A stretch of 64,000 nucleotides of DNA from Peptoniphilus duerdenii ATCC BAA-1640 (GCF_000146345.1 NZ_GL397071.1:1423591-1487590), one strand, 5' to 3'; counted from the first letter of the stretch, positions 1 to 7,817 are shown. Notes: generated by a model from the sequence alone, not told the origin. Made by a program: numbers and translations.

Positions 1-40
1 AAATCTATCGTCTTTTTTTATTACAAGAAAGGAGGTTAAT

Positions 41-331
41 ATGAAAAAATTAGATCAAATAAGACAAGAGTCAAAAGAAATAAAAGATAAAATAGATGAT
101 ACAGAAAAAAGATTAAGGCAACTAAAAAATCAAGAACAAAAGATATTAAAACAAGATATAGTAAAAAGAAGAAAAGAAAGAACTCATAGACTCATAACAA
201 GAGGAGCAATCTTAGAAAGCCTTATAGAAAATGCAGAAGAACTAACAGATGAAGAAATAAAAATCCTACTAGAAGAAGCAACAAAGACAAAAGAATTTAA
301 AAAAACACTAAGACTAATTGGAGAAAATTAA
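41..331 (+). CDS. DUF3847 family protein
   Basis: This 96-residue, highly charged protein is predicted to be largely helical, with a coiled-coil N-terminus rich in Lys, Glu and Gln, and matches the DUF3847 family. The family is found next to MobA/MobL relaxases in Firmicute mobile elements; its function is unknown. A strong ribosome site (GGAGG) precedes the ATG. The T-run of a terminator-like hairpin, whose 5' arm lies before the window, ends about 20 bases upstream. A shortened second copy lies at 16009-16113. Confidence 0.8.
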   Translation: MKKLDQIRQESKEIKDKIDDTEKRLRQLKNQEQKILKQDIVKRRKERTHRLITRGAILESLIENAEELTDEEIKILLEEATKTKEFKKTLRLIGEN

Positions 332-680
332 AATAATAAGCAGGAAGATTTTTACAATGAGTATATTGCATAACTTATTTTATTTGAAAGTTTCAAGAAA
401 TATCTGAAAGAATACTTAAGAGAAACCAAGATCTTAAATATATTCAAACGGAAATTAAAAGTTGCTAATATTAGGAAAGATAAAAATAACCTTTACAATC
501 AAATATTAGAAATACGAAAATAAGTAGAGCAAGCAGATAAAGTTAAGACTTGCATAGAGCATTTACTGGAACAAGCAAAACGACTATCACAGGTAAAGAG
601 GAATGAGTTAGACCTATAAAACTAAGTGAAAAAATGGTATAATTGTATATAATTATTTGATTTTGGAGGTGTTTAAATTT
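332..680. other. Gene-free stretch with coding relic and promoter
   Basis: No intact gene is visible. Bases 524-619 keep an open frame without a start that ends Q-V-K-R-N-E-L-D-L, which looks like the C-terminal relic of a helical protein that I cannot name. Bases 635-643 read TGGTATAAT, an extended -10 that would serve the NTF2-like gene starting at 681. No good -35 box is present. Confidence 0.4.
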
Positions 681-1100
681 ATGAATGAAAGAGAAAAAAT
701 CATTCGTTTATGGTTTGATATGTGGCTCACACAACAAGACTTAGGTATAGATGATATTTTTTTAGATGATGTAATTTATATTGAGTGCTGGAGTCCTAAG
801 TATGAAAATTGTCAGACAGTAAAGCACTGGTTTAATGAATGGAATACAAGAGGAAAAGTGCTTGCTTGGGATATAAAGCAATTTTTTCATAAGGATAATC
901 AAACTATTGTAGAATGGCACTTCAAAAATAAAATGAATGAGGGGAAAGTTGAAGAATTTGACGGTATTTCTTTGATTGTTTGGACAGTCGATAATAAGAT
1001 AAAAGCATTGAAAGAGTTTGGCTGTAATTGTAATAACTACAATCCTTACAAAGAGAGTGAAACACCATTGTTTAGAGATGAAAAAGTGAATTGGTTTTAA
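681..1100 (+). CDS. NTF2-like (SnoaL-like) protein
   Basis: The 139-residue protein has the pattern of the NTF2/SnoaL fold: an N-terminal helix (REKIIRLWFDMW), then Trp-rich strands with W-S-P-K-Y, W-F-N-E-W and V-E-W-H-F. The fold forms a cone-shaped pocket in small enzymes and binding proteins; no catalytic residues identify a reaction. The ATG at 681 was chosen because GGAGGT at 665-670 is well placed; an upstream TTG at 657 overlaps that site. A second NTF2-like gene follows 11 bases later, so the two are probably co-transcribed cargo of the mobilizable element. Confidence 0.7.
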   Translation: MNEREKIIRLWFDMWLTQQDLGIDDIFLDDVIYIECWSPKYENCQTVKHWFNEWNTRGKVLAWDIKQFFHKDNQTIVEWHFKNKMNEGKVEEFDGISLIVWTVDNKIKALKEFGCNCNNYNPYKESETPLFRDEKVNWF

Positions 1101-1110
1101 GGTGATTACT

Positions 1111-1479
1111 ATGGATATAGATAGATTTTTCAAAACAGTTTTATCACAAAATGCAGAAGAACTTAGGAAATTTTTTCAAAAAAATGCCGCTATAAAATGG
1201 CATTGCACAAATGAGTTATTTACCTTAGATGAGTATATAAAAGCAAATTGTGAATATCCAGGAAACTGGAATGGAGAAATAGAACGAATCGAAGAAAATG
1301 CAAATACCATTATTCTGGCTTGCCGAGTCTTTCCAAGAGATAATAGTGAGTCTTTTCATGTAGTAAGCTTTATCCATCTTAAGGATGATTTGATTATTGA
1401 AATGGATGAATATTGGTCTGATGATGGAATAGCACCAGAATGGCGTAAGAAAATGAAAATTGGGAAACGCATTAGGTAA
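1111..1479 (+). CDS. NTF2-like (SnoaL-like) protein, second copy of pair
   Basis: The 122-residue protein starts with a helix followed by the segment A-A-I-K-W-H-C-T-N-E and ends in M-D-E-Y-W-S-D-D-G, the usual terminal strand of SnoaL-like proteins. It is diverged from its upstream neighbour and is not a recent duplicate. The ATG at 1111 is preferred over a GTG at 1102 that lies within the ribosome site AAGGTGA. Substrate and role are unknown. It sits between the other NTF2-like gene and a SAP-domain gene in one probable operon. Confidence 0.7.
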   Translation: MDIDRFFKTVLSQNAEELRKFFQKNAAIKWHCTNELFTLDEYIKANCEYPGNWNGEIERIEENANTIILACRVFPRDNSESFHVVSFIHLKDDLIIEMDEYWSDDGIAPEWRKKMKIGKRIR

Positions 1480-1501
1480 ATTGGTTTAAGGAGATAAAAT
1501 A

Positions 1502-2056
1502 TTGATAGAAAGTAGACCTGAGTTTGATAAAATCACATCGTTTTATGAGTTTAATAAATACTATTGGTATCATGAAGAACTTTCACAGATATGCAAGTCA
1601 TTAGGATTAGAATACAGAGGTACAAAACAGGAACTCAATTATATTATTGAGCAGTACTTTAAGGGCGATTTGATTAAAAAGTCATCAATAAAAAATGAAA
1701 AGAAACGAGTAGAAACTATTACCTTAGATACTCCATTACTTGAATGCGGGTTCTCCTTTAACACACATTTCAGAGAATATTTCTCAATTTTAACAGATGT
1801 TTCGCCATTTAAATTTACTGCTGATATGGCTACTGCATGGAGAAAAGTAAAAAGAGAAAATGATTTGAGTTTTACAATTCAAGATATGCTAAAAGTTTAT
1901 TATGGGAAATCAAATTATGCTAAGTATGACAATTCGATTTGTCAATGGAATAAATTTTTAAAAGATTTCTGTGCAGACGAAAATAGTTACAACTACTCAA
2001 ATAAATTAAAAGTAGCCTCTATTCTTTGGAAAGAAGTCAGAAATTCAAGAAATTAA
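1502..2056 (+). CDS. SAP domain / DUF6434 protein
   Basis: The 184-residue protein has an N-terminal SAP-like helix-turn-helix (about residues 25-50, with L-G-L-E-Y-R-G-T-K-Q-E-L), a basic linker, and a C-terminal DUF6434-type domain (about residues 75-182, including F-N-T-H-F-R-E-Y-F and the W-N-K-F-L-K-D-F segment). SAP motifs usually bind DNA or RNA; the DUF6434 role is unknown. The start is a TTG preceded by AAGGAG. It is the last gene of a three-gene cargo cluster with the two NTF2-like genes. Confidence 0.7.
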   Translation: MIESRPEFDKITSFYEFNKYYWYHEELSQICKSLGLEYRGTKQELNYIIEQYFKGDLIKKSSIKNEKKRVETITLDTPLLECGFSFNTHFREYFSILTDVSPFKFTADMATAWRKVKRENDLSFTIQDMLKVYYGKSNYAKYDNSICQWNKFLKDFCADENSYNYSNKLKVASILWKEVRNSRN

Positions 2057-2169
2057 AAAATTTATTCAAAGAATCTTTTGACTGAATATGCCTATAAAAT
2101 AAAAGAGTATTGCAAGTAGGATATTCTTATCTTACTAAACTAACAATTCAATAAAAGCTAACATGAAAG

Positions 2170-2199
2170 CAGTAAATCAAAAAAGGTTTACTGTTTTTT
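2170..2199 (+). terminator. Intrinsic terminator before a gene stub
   Basis: A hairpin with arms CAGTAAATC and GGTTTACTG (one G-U pair) is followed by six T. It lies 28 bases before the start of a 17-codon reading frame with a strong ribosome site. Confidence 0.6.
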
Positions 2200-2227
2200 A
2201 TTTGTCTAAAAGCGGAAAGGAGGACTT

Positions 2228-2281
2228 ATGGAAGAAAAAAGAGATATAAAAGAAACACTAAAAATAATGAGAGAGAATTAA
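2228..2281 (+). pseudogene. 17-codon stub with strong ribosome site
   Basis: AAAGGAGG precedes an ATG opening a 17-residue frame (M-E-E-K-R-D-I-K-E-T-L-K) that stops at a TAA. The good ribosome site and leader terminator suggest a real gene that was truncated by deletion, but a functional micro-peptide cannot be excluded. No family is recognisable. Confidence 0.3.
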
Positions 2282-2300
2282 GCAAAATAAAATAATTAAA

Positions 2301-2452
2301 TCTCCCTTAGATTTTCTAAGGGCGCAATTATACACCCTAAAGGGTGCTTGCGTCCTGCGGAGCCAAACCCTTGCAGGGAGCAACAACCATTCGCTTTTTA
2401 AAAGTCAAGGGTAAATAAACTCGCTAACGCTCGCCCTTGACTTTTAAAATTT
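2301..2452. other. Putative oriT of the MOBQ relaxase
   Basis: Three inverted repeats lie just upstream of the relaxase gene. The first has arms CCCTTAGA and TCTAAGGG (2304-2322) and runs into TAAGGGCGCA. The second is CACCCT-AA-AGGGTG (2333-2346). The third has perfect 16-bp arms at 2396-2411 and 2434-2449. An inverted repeat abutting a TAAGkGCGC-like sequence resembles nick regions of RSF1010/pIP501-type (MOBQ) origins, which read TAAGTGCGCCCT. Position and sequence agree, but nicking is not proven. Confidence 0.5.
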
Positions 2453-2470
2453 GAAATGAACAAAACAATT

Positions 2471-2520
2471 AAGCCGACATACTGAAACAACAAAAATTAA
2501 TTCAGTAGTCGGCTTTTTTA
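2471..2520 (+). terminator. Terminator ahead of the relaxase gene
   Basis: The arms AAGCCGAC(a)TACTGAA and TTCAGTAGTCGGCTT pair with one bulged base around an A-rich loop, followed by a T-run. It sits about 95 bases before the relaxase start, so it either ends upstream transcription or attenuates the relaxase operon. Confidence 0.75.
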
Positions 2521-2615
2521 ATTCTATCATTTCAAAACGCTCATTCACAAAGTGGATATAGAAAATCTATTAAGCCTCCACCTAAAACAACAAAGAAAGA
2601 AAGGAAGTGATAAAA

Positions 2616-4250
2616 ATGGCAGACAGTTTTCATTTTTCAGTAAACATAATATCAAGAGGAAAAGGAAAAAGTGCAGTAGCAAGTGCAGCATATATAAGTG
2701 GAGAAAAAATAAAAAATGAATGGGATGGAGTAACCCATGACTATATAAGAAAAGAAAAAGTATTAGTAAAAAATATAATATTACCTGATCATATACCAAA
2801 AGAATTTAATGATAGGTCTACCTTATGGAATAAAGTAGAAATGGCAGAAAAAAATTCTAATGCACAACTAGCAAGACAATTCATAATAGGACTACCAAAA
2901 GAATTAACTTTAAGTGAAAATAAAAACCTAGTCGAAAGATTTATAAAAGAAAATCTAACATCACAAGGAATGATAGTAGACCTAGCAATTCATGATGAAA
3001 GTAGAAAGGGAAATCAAAACATCCATGCTCATATAATGACCATAGTAAGACCAATAAATGAAGATGGAACATGGGGTCAGAAAAGTAAAAAAGAATATAT
3101 CTTAGATGAAAAAGGAGGAAAGATTTTAAACAAAAATGGAAAACCAAAGACAAGAAAAGTAGAACTAACAACCTGGAATGATAAGGGCAATGTAGAAAAA
3201 TGGAGAGAAAATTTTTCAGACCTTTGTAATGAATATCTAGCAAAAAACAAAATAGAAAAAAGAGTAGACCATAGGAGTTTTAAAAGACAAGGCATAAAAC
3301 AAATACCAACAATACATCTAGGAGCAAGTGCTAGTGCAATGGAAAGAAAAGGAATAAGAACAGAAAAAGGAGATATAAATCGTGAAATAAAAAAACAGAA
3401 TGAACTATTAAAAAACATAGGCAATGAAATAAAGAAAATAACATCATGGTTAGCAGGCTTCAAAGATAAGCTAAAAGAATCATATAGGGAATATAAAGAC
3501 CAAAGTAAAAAGCAAATTGAAAATGAATCAGGACTCTTTAACCTCTATGAATATTTAAGCTTCTATCAAGAAATGCAAGAAAATAATAGAGCTGAATTAT
3601 CATTTTATGGCAAAAGAAACAAAGCAATCTATGATCTAAAAAGATATGCAAGTGGAATAAATTATCTAAGAGAAAACAAAATAAAAACCATATCAGACCT
3701 ACAAGGACATATAAACACCCTAAGAAGTAAAAACTCTGAAATATATAAGATCATAAAAGAAAACAGTCAAAAGATAGAAGACCTTAACAAATGCTTAGCC
3801 TATGCAAAGACTGTAAGAAAAACAAAAGCAACCTACCAAGAATATGAAAGCAAGAAAATATTCAAAGAAAGCTTCTACAAGAATAATCAAAAGGAAATAG
3901 ACCAATATATAAGGGCAAGAACCTTAATTGAAAAAATTAGTGGAAAGAAAAATTTAAGAGAAAAAGAATGGTTAGGAGAAATTAAAAACTTAGAAGATGA
4001 AATCAGTAAATTAAATACAGAGTCAGAAAAAATAAGGGAAAGATACAAGGAAATAAATCATATTAAATATGCAGTAGAAGTAGTCAATGAAGAATATGGT
4101 ATCGACTTATCAATAGAAATTGACAAGGCAATCAAGAGAGGAGAAAAAGAAAGTATCATAAAAAAGATAAAAGAGTATAAGCAAGATAGTGATAACTTTA
4201 ATAAAAAAAGACAAATGACCAAAGACTATTACAAAAATCAAGAAAGATAA
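2616..4250 (+). CDS. mobA: MobA/MobL family (MOBQ) relaxase
   Basis: The protein (544 residues) would nick oriT, bind the 5' end through tyrosine and pilot the strand during transfer. The N-terminal 240 residues hold the MobA/MobL domain: the A-A-Y-I-S-G segment with probable catalytic Tyr26, a conserved E-rich helix (N-A-Q-L-A-R), and the metal-binding histidine motif N-I-H-A-H-I-M near residue 140. The rest is coiled coil. The ATG at 2616 follows AAGGAAG; a GTG at 2607 overlaps that site. Near the C-terminus lies K-E-S-I-I-K-K-I-K-E-Y-K, a motif shared with PcfB, the SNF2 remnant and the SSB-like protein. Confidence 0.9.
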   Translation: MADSFHFSVNIISRGKGKSAVASAAYISGEKIKNEWDGVTHDYIRKEKVLVKNIILPDHIPKEFNDRSTLWNKVEMAEKNSNAQLARQFIIGLPKELTLSENKNLVERFIKENLTSQGMIVDLAIHDESRKGNQNIHAHIMTIVRPINEDGTWGQKSKKEYILDEKGGKILNKNGKPKTRKVELTTWNDKGNVEKWRENFSDLCNEYLAKNKIEKRVDHRSFKRQGIKQIPTIHLGASASAMERKGIRTEKGDINREIKKQNELLKNIGNEIKKITSWLAGFKDKLKESYREYKDQSKKQIENESGLFNLYEYLSFYQEMQENNRAELSFYGKRNKAIYDLKRYASGINYLRENKIKTISDLQGHINTLRSKNSEIYKIIKENSQKIEDLNKCLAYAKTVRKTKATYQEYESKKIFKESFYKNNQKEIDQYIRARTLIEKISGKKNLREKEWLGEIKNLEDEISKLNTESEKIRERYKEINHIKYAVEVVNEEYGIDLSIEIDKAIKRGEKESIIKKIKEYKQDSDNFNKKRQMTKDYYKNQER

Positions 4251-4323
4251 GACCTGGTAAAAATATCTTATCCAAGCTATAATATGACCAAACAACTAAA
4301 GGCAGATCTAGGAGGTAATAGAG

Positions 4324-4497
4324 ATGAATAAAAGGCAAGAGCTAATAGATGAACTCATAAAAGCAAATGAAGATGGAACATACAAAACATATAAAAGCAC
4401 AGAAGAAATAAAAGCGATGAACAATGAAGAAGTGCAGATTATATATTCCAACATGAAAAATTATCTATCAGACAAAAGAACACACACAAACTACTAA
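4324..4497 (+). CDS. Small acidic hypothetical protein
   Basis: A 57-codon frame starts at an ATG with a very good ribosome site (AGGAGGTAATAGAG). It encodes a charged, probably helical peptide starting M-N-K-R-Q-E-L-I-D-E-L and ending in T-H-T-N-Y. It lies between the relaxase and pcfB, where ICEs often carry small unstudied genes. The family is not recognised and coding is inferred from the ribosome site and composition. Confidence 0.5.
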   Translation: MNKRQELIDELIKANEDGTYKTYKSTEEIKAMNNEEVQIIYSNMKNYLSDKRTHTNY

Positions 4498-4614
4498 AGG
4501 TGGAAAGGTATTGTAAGCTATTTAAAAGTATAAAAGGTACAAATACCTAAGAAATATATAAAAACATCTAAAATAAGCATTCCACCACCAAGAACAATAA
4601 AATAAAAACAACCA

Positions 4615-4657
4615 AAGGGAAGTATAGAAAAATTAAAACCTATACTTCCCTTTTTTT
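4615..4657 (+). terminator. Terminator ahead of pcfB
   Basis: Perfect arms AAGGGAAGTATAG (4615-4627) and CTATACTTCCCTT (4640-4652) are followed by a T-run. The hairpin ends only 25 bases before the pcfB start, so it can act as a leader attenuator as well as a terminator. Confidence 0.85.
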
Positions 4658-4681
4658 AATTCAAACAAAGGAGAGAAAAGC

Positions 4682-5209
4682 ATGATAAACGAAGAAATAA
4701 GCAAAGAAGCAGGTCAAGCAGCACAAACCATAATAACATACACAATAAAGGCAGCAAAAGAATCAATCAATCTTGAAAAAGAAATAAGAAAAAAGATGAA
4801 TGATACTTTAGAAAAAGCAAACGGAAACCTAAAAAGCCTTATGGGAAATGAAATGAAAATAAAAGACCTCTACAAGAAAGGACAACTAGAAAATATAAGC
4901 ATAGATCAAAGCAATCTCAAAGACTTAAAAAAAGAACTAAACAAACTTGGAGTAAGTTTCTCAGTAATGAAAAACATAGAAAGCCAAAACTATGAAGTAT
5001 TCTTCCAAGCCAAAGACATAAAAGTAATGGAATATGCCTTTAAGCAAGTCATAGCCAAAGAAAATAAAAAAGAAAAAGAAAGTATCCTAAAACAAATAAA
5101 GAAATACAAAGACCTATCCAAGAACAAGGATAAGACAAAAGAGAAAGTCAAAAGGAAAGTAAAAGAAAAAGTAAAACCAAGCAAAAAAGATATGACCAGA
5201 GAAATCTAA
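4682..5209 (+). CDS. pcfB: PcfB family conjugation protein (DUF3801)
   Basis: The N-terminus M-I-N-E-E-I-S-K-E-A-G-Q-A-A is the hallmark of the PcfB/DUF3801 family, named from plasmid pCF10 and normally encoded just before the VirD4-like coupling protein PcfC. The family's core spans about residues 1-130; the remaining tail is Lys-rich and disordered. Here no coupling-protein gene follows, only palindromes and a broken replisome organizer, so the downstream conjugation genes were lost or replaced. The sequence K-E-S-I-L-K-Q-I-K-K-Y-K (about residues 135-146) matches the shared C-terminal motif described in the findings. Confidence 0.85.
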   Translation: MINEEISKEAGQAAQTIITYTIKAAKESINLEKEIRKKMNDTLEKANGNLKSLMGNEMKIKDLYKKGQLENISIDQSNLKDLKKELNKLGVSFSVMKNIESQNYEVFFQAKDIKVMEYAFKQVIAKENKKEKESILKQIKKYKDLSKNKDKTKEKVKRKVKEKVKPSKKDMTREI

Positions 5210-5252
5210 GGGAGTAACGAAAAGTTACACCCTTAAATAACCATAATAACAA

Positions 5253-5316
5253 GACTTCCGAAAAGCAGAAGTCCAGACTTCCGAAAATCGGAAATCAAGA
5301 ATTTCGATTATCGAAA
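5253..5316. repeat. Cluster of three short palindromes
   Basis: Three inverted repeats follow one another: GACTTC/GAAGTC (5253-5273), TTCCG-aaaat-CGGAA (5279-5293) and TTTCGAT-t-ATCGAAA (5302-5316). They share the core TTCCGAAAA/TTTCGA and are regularly spaced. They sit just upstream of the replisome organizer relic and may be initiator- or repressor-binding sites. Confidence 0.55.
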
Positions 5317-5334
5317 ATCAAGAAAGGAGCAGAT

Positions 5335-5508
5335 ATGGCAACAAACAAAAGATATTATTGGATAAAATTAAAAGAAGAATTTTTCACAGATAAAATAAAC
5401 AGAGGACATTGTCCTTAATGAGTTCAACCCATGTCCGACAAGAGATAGAGATAGAGAAAGATATAGAGTTAGATAAAGAGAGAGAGGGAGAGATAGAAAA
5501 TATTTAAT
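5335..5508 (+). pseudogene. Replisome organizer relic (internal deletion)
   Basis: A good ribosome site precedes an ATG encoding M-A-T-N-K-R-Y-Y-W-I-K-L-K-E-E-F-F, the typical N-terminus of phage replisome organizer proteins. The frame stops at 5418. In another frame, bases 5429-5508 encode a Glu/Arg/Asp/Ile-rich linker (E-I-E-I-E-K-D-I-E-L-D-K-E-R-E-G) like the linker of the intact organizer at 6743-7462, with which it shares the DNA stretch GAGAGAGGGAGAGATAGAAA. The winged-helix middle is missing. Confidence 0.65.
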
Positions 5509-5640
5509 ATTTTTGGTATAATTATAGAAATTAGACTTTGAAAATATTATGGATAATTGGCTTAAGAGCTGTAAACTAAATGAAATAAAGAGAAAATGGC
5601 TACAAGTTGTAGCCCCAAAAATATATAGGAGGTGAATTTT

Positions 5641-6654
5641 GTGGCAGAACAAAACAAGGAAATTGTAGTTATAGATGAAACTACAATTAAAAGTAAGATT
5701 TACTATATACGAAATCAAAAGGTTATGCTTGATTTTGAGCTTGCTGAAATATATGGGTATGAAACAAGAGCTTTTAATCAACAGGTAAAAAGAAATAATG
5801 AAAAATTTGATGATGATTTTATGTTCCAATTAACCGATGAAGAAGTATATGAACTTTCAAGATCACAAAATGTGACCTTGAAGAGAGGAACAGGTAGAGG
5901 AAGTAATATAAAGTATAATCCATATGCCTTTACAGAACAGGGAATATATATGCTCATGACTGTATTGAGGGGAGAACTTGCAGTTAAACAGAGCAAGGCT
6001 TTAATACGAATGTTTAAGCAGATGAAAGACTTCATCATTGAAAACCAAGATTTTATCAGCTCAAAGGAATTAGTTCAAATAGCAATTCAAACAAATCAAA
6101 ACACAAATGATATTGCAAGGATAGATAGTAAGATTAACACATTAGCTACTAAAGAAGATTTGAAAAAGGTAATGGATAATTTTATAGACCCGGAAACATA
6201 TAAACATTTCCTCTTGATGAATGGAGATAAGATAGAAGCTGATGTTGCCTATACAAAAATATATAAATCAGCAAAGAAAAGCATTTATGTAATAGATAAC
6301 TATATCGGACTTAAAACATTAGAACTTTTAAGAGCTGCAAGAGATAAGACTCAAATCGTAGTCTTTAGTGATAATGTCAAGAACAAGGATATGCTTACAA
6401 AAAACATCTTAGATGATTTTAGAAAAGACTATCCTAATATAGACCTGAAACTGAAGATAGCAGGTAAAAAATATCACGATAGATATATAGCAATAGACTT
6501 TGGAACAGAAAATGAAGCCTTTTATCTTTGCGGAGCATCGTCAAAGGATGCGGGAAATAAAATATCAAGTATTACCAAGATAGAAGAATCTTCTAAAGAT
6601 ATGTACCATGATATGTTTAGTAAGATGTTAAATAATAAAGACTTAAAAATTTAA
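5641..6654 (+). CDS. ORF6N domain protein with PLD-like C-terminal domain
   Basis: Residues 10-130 form an ORF6N (KilA-N related) domain with the segments V-M-L-D-F-E-L-A-E-I-Y-G-Y and R-N-N-E-K-F-D-D-D-F-M-F-Q-L. The C-terminal part contains K-K-Y-H-D-R-Y-I-A-I-D and G-A-S-S-K-D-A-G-N-K, the arrangement seen in phospholipase-D-like domains that follow ORF6N in Firmicute elements; a full HKD pair is absent. Proteins of this type are usually phage or ICE DNA-binding regulators. The GTG at 5641 is eight bases after GGAGG. The gene is bracketed by a broken and an intact replisome organizer. Confidence 0.75.
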   Translation: MAEQNKEIVVIDETTIKSKIYYIRNQKVMLDFELAEIYGYETRAFNQQVKRNNEKFDDDFMFQLTDEEVYELSRSQNVTLKRGTGRGSNIKYNPYAFTEQGIYMLMTVLRGELAVKQSKALIRMFKQMKDFIIENQDFISSKELVQIAIQTNQNTNDIARIDSKINTLATKEDLKKVMDNFIDPETYKHFLLMNGDKIEADVAYTKIYKSAKKSIYVIDNYIGLKTLELLRAARDKTQIVVFSDNVKNKDMLTKNILDDFRKDYPNIDLKLKIAGKKYHDRYIAIDFGTENEAFYLCGASSKDAGNKISSITKIEESSKDMYHDMFSKMLNNKDLKI

Positions 6655-6686
6655 TATACAAAAATAAAAATCAAAATAATTTACGT

Positions 6687-6721
6687 AAGGCGGTAGAAGT
6701 AAAAACTATCGTCTTTTTTTA
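6687..6721 (+). terminator. Terminator ahead of the replisome organizer
   Basis: The arms GGCGGTAG and CTATCGTC pair with one G-U and are followed by eight T. The hairpin ends 22 bases before the next start codon, and the same TATCGTCTTTTTTT sequence opens the window before the DUF3847 gene. Confidence 0.7.
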
Positions 6722-6742
6722 TTTAAAGAAAGGTAGGAGAGC

Positions 6743-7462
6743 ATGGCAGATAAAAGAATGTTTTCACTAAAGATAGTAGATAGCGACTTATTTTTGGATA
6801 TGCCACTAAGTAGTCAATGTCTGTATTTTCATTTATCAATGAGGGCAGATGATGATGGTTTTGTAAATAATCCTAAGAAAATCATCAAAATTATCGGAGC
6901 TAATGAAGATGACCTGAAAATACTTATTGCCAAAGGTTTTGTGATAGTTTTTGATCAGGGAATTATCGTCATTACTCATTGGAAGATAAATAACTTTATT
7001 AGAAAAGACAGATATAAGCCAACAATGTATATAGAGCAGAAACAACAGCTTTATCAGACGGAAAATGGAGCATATATTTCAGAAGAAAAAGTTGGTTGTC
7101 ATCTGGTTAACCAAAGGTTGTCAAGTGGTCAACCCAGTATAGATAAGGGTAGATTAGATAAGGTTAGTATAGATAAGGGGAGAGAGGGAGAGATAGAAAA
7201 AGATAAAAAGTCCACCCCCATTTTTTATGGAGAATACAAAAATGTAAGGTTAAGCAAAGAAGAATATAAAAATCTTAAAGAAAAATTAAACTCACACACA
7301 GAAATAATGATAAATAAACTATCCAGATACATGGAAAGCAGTGGTAAGACCTATCAAAACCACTATGTGACAATCTTAAAATGGTATGAAGAAGATAAAG
7401 ACAAACTAAGACAGAAAGGTGGAAATAAAAAAATGAACTATGATGTAGGAGAATCTTTATAG
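6743..7462 (+). CDS. Phage-type replisome organizer / replication initiator
   Basis: The 239-residue protein begins M-A-D-K-R-M-F-S-L-K-I-V-D-S-D-L-F-L, then shows a winged-helix domain (about residues 20-100, including R-A-D-D-D-G-F-V-N-N-P and W-K-I-N-N-F-I-R-K-D-R). This is typical of replisome organizers that open phage or ICE origins. A repetitive acidic/basic linker (about 130-155) leads to a small C-terminal helical domain with W-Y-E-E-D. The helicase-loader gene that normally follows is absent. Confidence 0.8.
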   Translation: MADKRMFSLKIVDSDLFLDMPLSSQCLYFHLSMRADDDGFVNNPKKIIKIIGANEDDLKILIAKGFVIVFDQGIIVITHWKINNFIRKDRYKPTMYIEQKQQLYQTENGAYISEEKVGCHLVNQRLSSGQPSIDKGRLDKVSIDKGREGEIEKDKKSTPIFYGEYKNVRLSKEEYKNLKEKLNSHTEIMINKLSRYMESSGKTYQNHYVTILKWYEEDKDKLRQKGGNKKMNYDVGESL

Positions 7463-7556
7463 ATAAAAAGAGGTGGAAAGCCACTATTAAAGACTTTAAG
7501 TCTAAAAAGGTATCAAAGTATGCCAGAGATAATAAAAAGATAAATATGACACTTAA

Positions 7557-7595
7557 AAGGCGATTAGAAAATTAAAAATCTAATCGCCTTTTTTT
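7557..7595 (+). terminator. Terminator ahead of small ORF
   Basis: Perfect 12-bp arms AAGGCGATTAGA and TCTAATCGCCTT are followed by a T-run. The hairpin ends 25 bases before the ATG at 7620. The stretch 7463-7556 keeps an open frame (D-K-K-R-W-K-A-T-I-K-D-F) with no start codon, which is probably the end of a lost gene. Confidence 0.85.
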
Positions 7596-7619
7596 ATTGC
7601 AACAAAAGGGAGAAATTAT

Positions 7620-7781
7620 ATGGAATTAAAAAAGAAAAAACGAAGTGAAAAAATCAACTATGAAATAAAGCGAGTATATGTAGGGAAAAAGCCGATTGAA
7701 GAAGTATTTGAAGATATTATCGAGCATGTAGTCGAAAGAAACTTAGAAAAAGACAGAGAAAACAAACAAACGCAAGCGTAA
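7620..7781 (+). CDS. Small basic protein upstream of recombinase
   Basis: The 53-residue frame starts at an ATG after AAGGGAG and encodes M-E-L-K-K-K-K-R-S-E-K followed by an amphipathic segment E-E-V-F-E-D-I-I-E-H-V-V-E-R. Small proteins of this kind commonly precede large serine recombinases in Firmicute elements. The function is unknown; a role as an accessory or directionality factor is only a guess. Confidence 0.55.
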   Translation: MELKKKKRSEKINYEIKRVYVGKKPIEEVFEDIIEHVVERNLEKDRENKQTQA

Positions 7782-7788
7782 GTATTGA

Positions 7789-7817
7789 TTGACTAAGCGG
7801 GAGTATTTTAGTATAAT
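7789..7817 (+). promoter_or_regulatory. Promoter of the serine recombinase
   Basis: TTGACT at 7789-7794 and TATAAT at 7812-7817 are separated by exactly 17 bases, a near-consensus vegetative promoter. It lies about 43 bases before the recombinase start. Confidence 0.8.

Noticed and set aside
2545-3463. Long open frames on the minus strand opposite the relaxase gene
   Set aside because: They are shadows of a very A-rich plus-strand gene; they encode Leu/Phe/Ser-rich strings with no ribosome sites or family features.
7463-7556. Open frame D-K-K-R-W-K-A-T-I-K-D-F between replisome organizer and terminator
   Set aside because: There is no ATG, GTG or TTG start or ribosome site; it may be a relic but cannot be called a gene.
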